Made by a program: the position numbers and the translations under genes. Below the pieces are notes generated by a model. That model was given only the letters and a program-made list of their open reading frames with translations, ran no database searches and was not told where the DNA came from. Of a stretch of 46,437 bases of DNA, positions 39,813 to 46,437 are shown piece after piece. Numbering within the stretch: the first letter of the stretch is position 1; each line of letters begins with the position of its first letter. This DNA is from Streptomyces hilarionis (GTDB lineage: Bacteria > Actinomycetota > Actinomycetes > Streptomycetales > Streptomycetaceae), in contig NZ_JAHHIT010000022.1 in the NCBI RefSeq assembly GCF_024539675.1, positions 1 to 46,437 on the forward strand. Reading direction: 5' to 3'.

Positions 39813-41228
39813 GTGCTTGATCTCCTTCCGGGAAAGGACGACCCCGCCTGGCCGTCGGGGACCCGCGGTCTGAGGCTGCTCCCGCTGCGCGCAGTGCGCT
39901 ACGTCCCGGACGAGGTCGGCGACCTGGCGGCCGTGACCTCGCCGCCGCTCGACGGCGCGGTCGGCCGGGAGGGGCGGGAGCCCGAGCATCCCCACCACGT
40001 CGTCCGCCTGATCCACCCGCGGGCCGGCACGGCCGAGGCCCGCCGCGCACAGGCGTCGAAGACGCTGCGCGCGTGGCTCGCCGAAGGCGTCCTCGCCGCC
40101 GACGCCGAACCCGCGCTGTACGTGTACGAACAGTCGCGGGGCGACCTCGTGCAGCGCGGCGTCATCGGCGCCCTGGAACTCTCGCCGCCCGAGGAGGGAA
40201 TCGTTCTCCCCCACGAGGACGTCATCGCGCACGTCGTCGAGGAACGGGCGGACCTGGTGCGGGCCACCGCCGCGCAGCTCGAACCCCTGCTGCTCAGCTA
40301 CCGGGGCACGGCCGCAGCGGCGGGAGCCACGTCCGCCGTCGAGCGGGCGACGGCCGGCCCGCCCCTGCTGGTCACCACCACGCGGGACGGCTTCCGGCAT
40401 CGCCTGTGGTCGATGACCGACCCGGCCGAGATCGGCGAGGTGGCCGATCACCTGGCGGGTCACCGGGCTCTCATCGCCGACGGCCACCACCGGTGGGCCA
40501 CCTACCTGCGGTTGCGGCGGGAGCAGGCCGTGACGCCCGGCCCGTGGGACTACGGCCTCGTTCTCCTCGTGGACACCGCGCAGTACCCCCTCCAGGTGGA
40601 GGCGATCCACCGGCTCCTCCCTCGGCTTCCCCTCTCCGAGGCGCTGGCCGCGGTGGGGGACTCCTTCCGCGTCCGGCGCCTGGCCACGTCCCTCGCCCAG
40701 GCCCTGGCAGCCCTGGAGGAAGCCGCCTCCACGGGCAACGCCTTCCTGCTCGCGGGCGACGGTTCCTATCACCTCCTCGACCGGCCGGACCCGGCGCTCC
40801 TCGCCCGCACGACGAGACGGGACCGTCCGGCGGACTGGCACGCCCTGGACGCCGCCGTGCTGCACGAAACCCTGATGGCCCGGGTGTGGCGCGTTCCCGA
40901 TGCCGCCGACTGCGTCGCGTACCTGCACGACGCGGAGGCGGCGGTGGCACAGGCCGAGCGTCTCGACGCCACCGCCGTGCTGATGCATCCGGTACGCGAA
41001 GAGCTGGTCCACGACCTGGCGCGGCGCGGCGTCACGCTGCCGCGCAAGTCGACCTCCTTCGGCCCGAAACCGGCCTGCGGCCTGGTCCTGCGCAGCCTGG
41101 AGGACCCGTGCCCGTCCCCCGGGCAGGCGCCTGCCCCGCCGCGGACGAGGACCGGACCGGCGTCGCCCGCGGAGCGGCCGCGGGACGCGCGTGCCTGCCT
41201 CAGCCGAGAAGCCGCAGCGCCCGGGTGA
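39813..41228 (+). CDS. DUF1015 family protein
   Basis: 471 aa, GTG start 6 nt after the amidase stop, so probably in the same transcript. The family is poorly described. Typical blocks are LPHEDVIAHVVEERADLVRAT (about residues 134-154) and LIADGHHRWATYLRLR (about 220). The DGHHR motif recalls the ParB-like serine kinases SbnI and SerK, which make O-phospho-L-serine; that link is my inference. The last 45 residues are Pro/Arg/Ala-rich and look unstructured. The end overlaps the convergent S41 peptidase gene by 29 nt, so either the true stop has drifted or the genes really overlap. Confidence 0.85.
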   Translation: MLDLLPGKDDPAWPSGTRGLRLLPLRAVRYVPDEVGDLAAVTSPPLDGAVGREGREPEHPHHVVRLIHPRAGTAEARRAQASKTLRAWLAEGVLAADAEPALYVYEQSRGDLVQRGVIGALELSPPEEGIVLPHEDVIAHVVEERADLVRATAAQLEPLLLSYRGTAAAAGATSAVERATAGPPLLVTTTRDGFRHRLWSMTDPAEIGEVADHLAGHRALIADGHHRWATYLRLRREQAVTPGPWDYGLVLLVDTAQYPLQVEAIHRLLPRLPLSEALAAVGDSFRVRRLATSLAQALAALEEAASTGNAFLLAGDGSYHLLDRPDPALLARTTRRDRPADWHALDAAVLHETLMARVWRVPDAADCVAYLHDAEAAVAQAERLDATAVLMHPVREELVHDLARRGVTLPRKSTSFGPKPACGLVLRSLEDPCPSPGQAPAPPRTRTGPASPAERPRDARACLSREAAAPG

Positions 41229-42642
41229 GTGCGCTGTCGCGGCCGGCCGCGAATTCGGCCTCGGTGAAGACGGGCACGCGGACGGTGGGGGCGATGCCGG
41301 TCCCGTCGAAGGCCGCGCCGTCGGAGGCGAGGTACTTCTCGTTGGGCAAGGTGACGGACCAGCCGTTGGGCAGGACCCGGTCCATCGTGTCCGACAGGGC
41401 GCCCTGGGTGTTCTCACCGATGCGGACGGGGGCCGGGGTGCGGTTCATGAGGGCCTGGACGAAGGTCTCGCCGGCGCTGACGGTCAGCCGGCCGGTGAGC
41501 AGGGCGATCGGGCCGGTGTAGACCGGACGGCCCGAACGCGGGCTCACCCCGATCGGTTGGGCCGGGGTGAACCGTTGCGCGCCCGGGGTGTTGTCGCGGG
41601 CCCGCTTCGTGTAGGCGGTGTACGCACGGGTGGTGAGCCTGGAGGCGAGCCGCAGCCCGAGGGGGTCGGACCCGCCGCCGTTGAAGCGCAGGTCGATGAC
41701 GAGGGCGCGCAGCGCGTCGGGGCCACAGGTGCGCGCCCTGGTCAGGACGGCGTCGAGGGCTCGGTCGAGTTCGGCCCGGTCCCCCGGGTAGTCGTCCTTC
41801 CCGGTGAAGCCGGAGAAACGGGTGATGCGCAGATAGCCGATGCGGTGGGGCAGGTCGGCGTAGCCGATGGCGCCCCGCCCCCAGCGCCGTTGGGGCGCGC
41901 CCACGCTCGCGGCCGTCGCCTTGTCGATCTTCCTGACGGTGGCGGACGTGGGCGTCTCGGTGTCTGCTCGACGGCCCGTGAAGCGCCGATTCCCGCCCGC
42001 GACGATCGCGGTGTGGGCGTCGTGCAGCGGCTCGATCATGTCTTCGAGGATGCCGAACAGTTCGGCGTCGGTGGTGTCGGCGGTGACGGCGGGGCGGTAG
42101 CGGTCGCGCACGGCGGTCCAGTCGACGCCCTTGGCCGCGAACGAGGGGTAGTTCTCCGCGTACGTCTGCCAGAAGGCGTCGAAGACGGAGCGGGGGTCCC
42201 GGGCCGGCTTCCTGCGGCACCTGTCGGGGAGCTCGTGGACGCGGCGCAGGGTGCGAGACCCCGCGTCGTCCTCGAAGCGGAGCGTGACGGCGTCGCCCGC
42301 GCCGTCGGCGTTCGGGGTCAGGGTGATGCGCCCGGCCTCCTCGCTGTCGGCCGGCGTGAAGTCCACGGCGCCGCCCGCCCGGGACGGGCCGCTGCGGTCG
42401 GCCTCCAGGCCGCCGGGCAGACAACTCACGCGCGTCGTCTCGTAGGTGCGCAGGTGACGTCCGTCGACCGAGACGACGGTGCCGTATCCGGTGCTCCGCC
42501 ACAGTCCCCGCACCGACGGATGCGCGGCCGCGGCGTCCCGGGGCGCCGGGGTGGCGCACGTCATGGCGGGCAGGGCGGCGGCGGCGAGGGCGAGTGCGAC
42601 GGCGCGGAACGGGGCGCGCCTGCGGCGGACCGTGAGGTGCAT
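41200..42642 (-). CDS. S41 family peptidase, predicted lipoprotein
   Basis: About 480 aa. I chose the ATG at 42642 because it begins a lipoprotein signal: RRRR, a hydrophobic Ala-rich stretch and the lipobox LPAMTC. Further frame upstream to 42930 looks non-coding. The C-terminal-processing-peptidase core is visible: VIDLRFNGGGSDPLG, LTGRLTVSAGETFVQAL with the likely catalytic Ser, and IGENTQGALSD. A start-proximal GAGGG is only a few bases from the ATG. It is convergent with the biosynthetic run, so it probably marks the cluster edge. Confidence 0.9.
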   Translation of the reverse strand: MHLTVRRRRAPFRAVALALAAAALPAMTCATPAPRDAAAAHPSVRGLWRSTGYGTVVSVDGRHLRTYETTRVSCLPGGLEADRSGPSRAGGAVDFTPADSEEAGRITLTPNADGAGDAVTLRFEDDAGSRTLRRVHELPDRCRRKPARDPRSVFDAFWQTYAENYPSFAAKGVDWTAVRDRYRPAVTADTTDAELFGILEDMIEPLHDAHTAIVAGGNRRFTGRRADTETPTSATVRKIDKATAASVGAPQRRWGRGAIGYADLPHRIGYLRITRFSGFTGKDDYPGDRAELDRALDAVLTRARTCGPDALRALVIDLRFNGGGSDPLGLRLASRLTTRAYTAYTKRARDNTPGAQRFTPAQPIGVSPRSGRPVYTGPIALLTGRLTVSAGETFVQALMNRTPAPVRIGENTQGALSDTMDRVLPNGWSVTLPNEKYLASDGAAFDGTGIAPTVRVPVFTEAEFAAGRDSALTRALRLLG

Positions 42643-42689
42643 GTCCCTCACGTTACGGAGAGTGCGGCCTCCGGCACCATGGGGTGTCC

Positions 42690-42718
42690 ACCCGCTTGCG
42701 GGTTCGGGAATCCGAACC
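42690..42718. promoter_or_regulatory. Two adjoining palindromes in a divergent promoter region
   Basis: ACCCGC-TT-GCGGGT (42690-42703) overlaps by three bases with GGTTCGG-GAAT-CCGAACC (42701-42718, 7-bp arms). They lie 48-76 bases upstream of the S41 peptidase start and 140-168 bases before the YyaL-like gene. Operators for a divergent pair, or alternative RNA structures, are possible. Confidence 0.45.
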
Positions 42719-42792
42719 GGCCGGCCCTCGCCGGTCGTCCCCCGATCGTCCCGCGGGGTCGTCCGGCCCGTGACGGTCGCCGGCCGTGATGC

Positions 42793-42818
42793 GCCCGCGC
42801 GCAGCGGTCCGCGCGGGC
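42793..42818 (+). promoter_or_regulatory. 9-bp hairpin upstream of the YyaL-like gene
   Basis: GCCCGCGCG (42793-42801) and CGCGCGGGC (42810-42818) form a perfect 9-bp stem with an 8-nt loop, 40 nt before the ATG. In the transcript it would sit in the 5' leader. At this base composition such repeats also arise by chance. Confidence 0.35.
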
Positions 42819-42857
42819 TTCGTGTGCCGGGTCGGGTGGTGTGAGAGGCTGCATCGC

Positions 42858-44888
<2,031 letters not shown>

Positions 44889-44961
44889 CGGGCGCCGGTG
44901 ACGGGCCGGACGCCGGGGATCTCGCAGACATCGACGATCGCGGGGCGCCCGCGGCCGGCGG

Positions 44962-45687
44962 CTAGCCCGCGAACTCCGCCAGGGCGCGTTCCACGATGGC
45001 GACCAGCTGCTCGTGGTGCGCGCCCTTCCAGTAGGCGCGCCCGCAGGAGCGGCACTGGGCGAAGACGTCGTAGGACTGCTGGGTGCCCTTGCGGAGCTGG
45101 TCGGCGACCTCGTCCTTGGTGGCCTGCCGCAGCACGCCGTTGCAGGCGGTGCACCTGGTCCAGGGGCGGAGCTCGGGCGCGAACCGGTCCAGGACGTCGC
45201 GCAGTTGTTCCTCGGGCGCGGTGCTGTAGACGTAGGCGCCGGCCCACAGTTCACGGCGGCGCAGCAGGCCCCGGTCGCGGCTGAGCATGACCCGTCGTTC
45301 GGCTGCCGAGAGGGCGGCGAGGGCCGGGTCCCCGATGTCGGTCGACTCGTAGGCGACGTCCACGCCGAGCAGGCGCAGCCGGCGGGCGAGGGTGCCGAGG
45401 TGGACGTCGAGGAGGAAGCGCAGCGGGGCTCCCGGCACCCGCTGGGGCCGGGCGACCGGGCGCACGCTCACCGACTCGCCGTCGGCGGGGATGTGCGAGA
45501 CGGGCCTGTCCTGCCCGTCGACGAGCAGGGCGCCGACCTCGGTGAGGGGCACGCCGAGCGACTCGACGACATGGCCGAGGGTCGAGACGCCGTCGACGGC
45601 GAGGTCGGTGGCGCCGGCGCGCCGGGCGTGCGGGACGAACAGGGCCAGCTCGGGGGCGACTTCGACGCGGATCCGGTGTGCGTTCAC
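44962..45687 (-). CDS. Mut7-C RNase-domain protein with ubiquitin-like N-terminus
   Basis: 241 aa, GTG start at 45687. Residues 1-80 resemble a ThiS/ubiquitin-like fold (VDGVSTLGHVVESLGVPLTEV). Residues about 88-235 are Mut7-C, a PIN-like nuclease domain (RFLLDVHLGTLARRLRLLGVD, VMLSRDRGLLRR) with a zinc ribbon made of CTAC and CRSC pairs. A common conserved hypothetical in Streptomyces. The 73 bp to the convergent YyaL-like gene hold only a weak inverted repeat. Confidence 0.92.
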   Translation of the reverse strand: MNAHRIRVEVAPELALFVPHARRAGATDLAVDGVSTLGHVVESLGVPLTEVGALLVDGQDRPVSHIPADGESVSVRPVARPQRVPGAPLRFLLDVHLGTLARRLRLLGVDVAYESTDIGDPALAALSAAERRVMLSRDRGLLRRRELWAGAYVYSTAPEEQLRDVLDRFAPELRPWTRCTACNGVLRQATKDEVADQLRKGTQQSYDVFAQCRSCGRAYWKGAHHEQLVAIVERALAEFAG

Positions 45688-45720
45688 CCGGTCAGGATGG
45701 CACGCGGGAGTCGTCGGGGC

Positions 45721-46362
45721 TCAGCTCTTCTCCGCTGCGCCGAGGCCGTGTTCCAGGACGGTCAGGGCACGGTCGAGGAGGGCGGGGAAGTCGTCCCGGT
45801 GGCCGTTCTGCGCCCAGTACAGGGAGGTCTCCATCAGGCCGGCGACGAGGGACATCGCGTGGACGCGGAGCTCCAGGCCGTCGGGGTCGCGGCCGGTGCG
45901 CCCGGCGATCGCCTCGCAGAGCAGGCGGCCGGTGACCGACATGCTCTCCCGCATCCGCGAGCGCACGGCCGGGACGTCCACGAGCAGCCGCGTGCGCAGC
46001 CGGGCCGCCTCGGGGTCGTCCTCGACGCCGGCGCGGGCGGCCGCCAGCAGGACGTGACGGACGGAGTCGGTCCAGGCCTCGTCCCTCGGGCGGGCCCGCA
46101 GTTCCTCCACCAGGACGGGGCCGTACTCGTCCGCGAGGACGATGTCCTCCTTGGTCGGGAAGTAGCGCAGGACGGTCGACGGCGAGACCTCGGCCCGGTC
46201 GGCGATCCGGTCGATCGTCGTGGCGACGTAGCCCTGTTCCTCGACGAGAGCGTAGGCGGCGGCGCGGATCGCCTCGCGGGTCCTGGTCTTCTTGCGCTCG
46301 CGCAGGCCCGGTCGGGGGTGGTCGGCGGGAGGGCTGATGCGTGCGGCCGTCATGGGGCTCAT
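45721..46362 (-). CDS. TetR family transcriptional regulator
   Basis: 213 aa. The N-terminal HTH is clear: RERKKTRTREAIRAAAYALV, then VATTIDRIADRAEVSPSTVLRYFPTKEDIV (about residues 20-75). The ligand-binding part is variable and its ligand cannot be read. ATG 46362 is the upstream start; ATG 46353 is an in-frame alternative. It lies 33 nt upstream of the Mut7-C gene on the same strand, so both may share a transcript. The 75 bases to the window end hold nothing recognised. Confidence 0.93.
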   Translation of the reverse strand: MSPMTAARISPPADHPRPGLRERKKTRTREAIRAAAYALVEEQGYVATTIDRIADRAEVSPSTVLRYFPTKEDIVLADEYGPVLVEELRARPRDEAWTDSVRHVLLAAARAGVEDDPEAARLRTRLLVDVPAVRSRMRESMSVTGRLLCEAIAGRTGRDPDGLELRVHAMSLVAGLMETSLYWAQNGHRDDFPALLDRALTVLEHGLGAAEKS

Positions 46363-46437
46363 TGTCCGGCACCGGCCCGCGCGGCCTTTGCGGCCGAGGC
46401 CGCGGGGGCCGGCACGGGACGGCCACGGCTCGAAAGC

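Noticed and set aside
44889..44961. Inverted repeat GGGCGCC/GGCGCCC between convergent genes as a terminator
   Set aside because: The 7-bp arms are separated by 47 nt, too far apart to be convincing in such GC-rich DNA.

Overview
The window looks like actinomycete DNA, almost certainly Streptomyces. G+C is very high, GTG starts are frequent, genes overlap by 1-8 nt, and a SARP/AfsR regulator and an MbtH protein are present. About 41 kb of it is most of a non-ribosomal peptide biosynthetic gene cluster. The left edge cuts into the cluster, so upstream modules are missing. The right-hand 5 kb looks like ordinary chromosome.

Layout. (1) 1-13565: two large NRPS genes. The first, partial gene carries C(end)-A-T-E, with a glycine-like pocket. 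The second carries C-A-T-C-A-T-C-A-T-TE, with a serine-like pocket, an asparagine pocket and an unassigned pocket. (2) 13626-20016: type II thioesterase, an acyl-ligase/ketoreductase/carrier fusion, MbtH and a DrrA/DrrB-type exporter. (3) 20094-27199: a free-standing A-T-TE protein, a SyrP/TauD-like Fe(II)/2-oxoglutarate oxygenase, SbnB- and SbnA-like enzymes for 2,3-diaminopropionate (Dap), and an AsnO-like asparagine beta-hydroxylase. (4) 27246-31316: response regulator, ABC ATPase, FtsX-type permease and histidine kinase, a typical detect-and-protect module. (5) 31455-34616: secreted alpha/beta hydrolase, membrane acyltransferase and a SAM methyltransferase. (6) 34617-35398: a long non-coding gap. 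(7) 35399-41228: SARP regulator, second type II thioesterase, amidase and a DUF1015 protein. (8) 41200-46362: S41 peptidase lipoprotein, YyaL-like protein, Mut7-C protein and TetR regulator.

How it may work together. The main line would add, in order, a Gly-like (or epimerised) residue, a Ser-like residue, Asn and one unknown residue, then release by the C-terminal TE. The AsnO-like enzyme fits the Asn module and suggests beta-hydroxy-Asn. SbnA/SbnB supply Dap. The neighbouring A-T-TE with acidic pocket residues and the SyrP-like oxygenase look like a side line that activates and oxidises an amino acid on a carrier, perhaps Dap. The ligase-KR-carrier protein could supply a reduced alpha-hydroxy acyl unit. 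The two-component/ABC module suggests that the product perturbs the cell envelope. The product is not recognised.

The most interesting points are the Dap side line, the glycine-type pocket paired with an intact-looking epimerase, the ligase-KR-carrier protein, a DUF1015 protein that might supply phosphoserine for Dap synthesis, and the structured leader of the SARP gene. Specificity codes were read by eye from motif alignment and are predictions.
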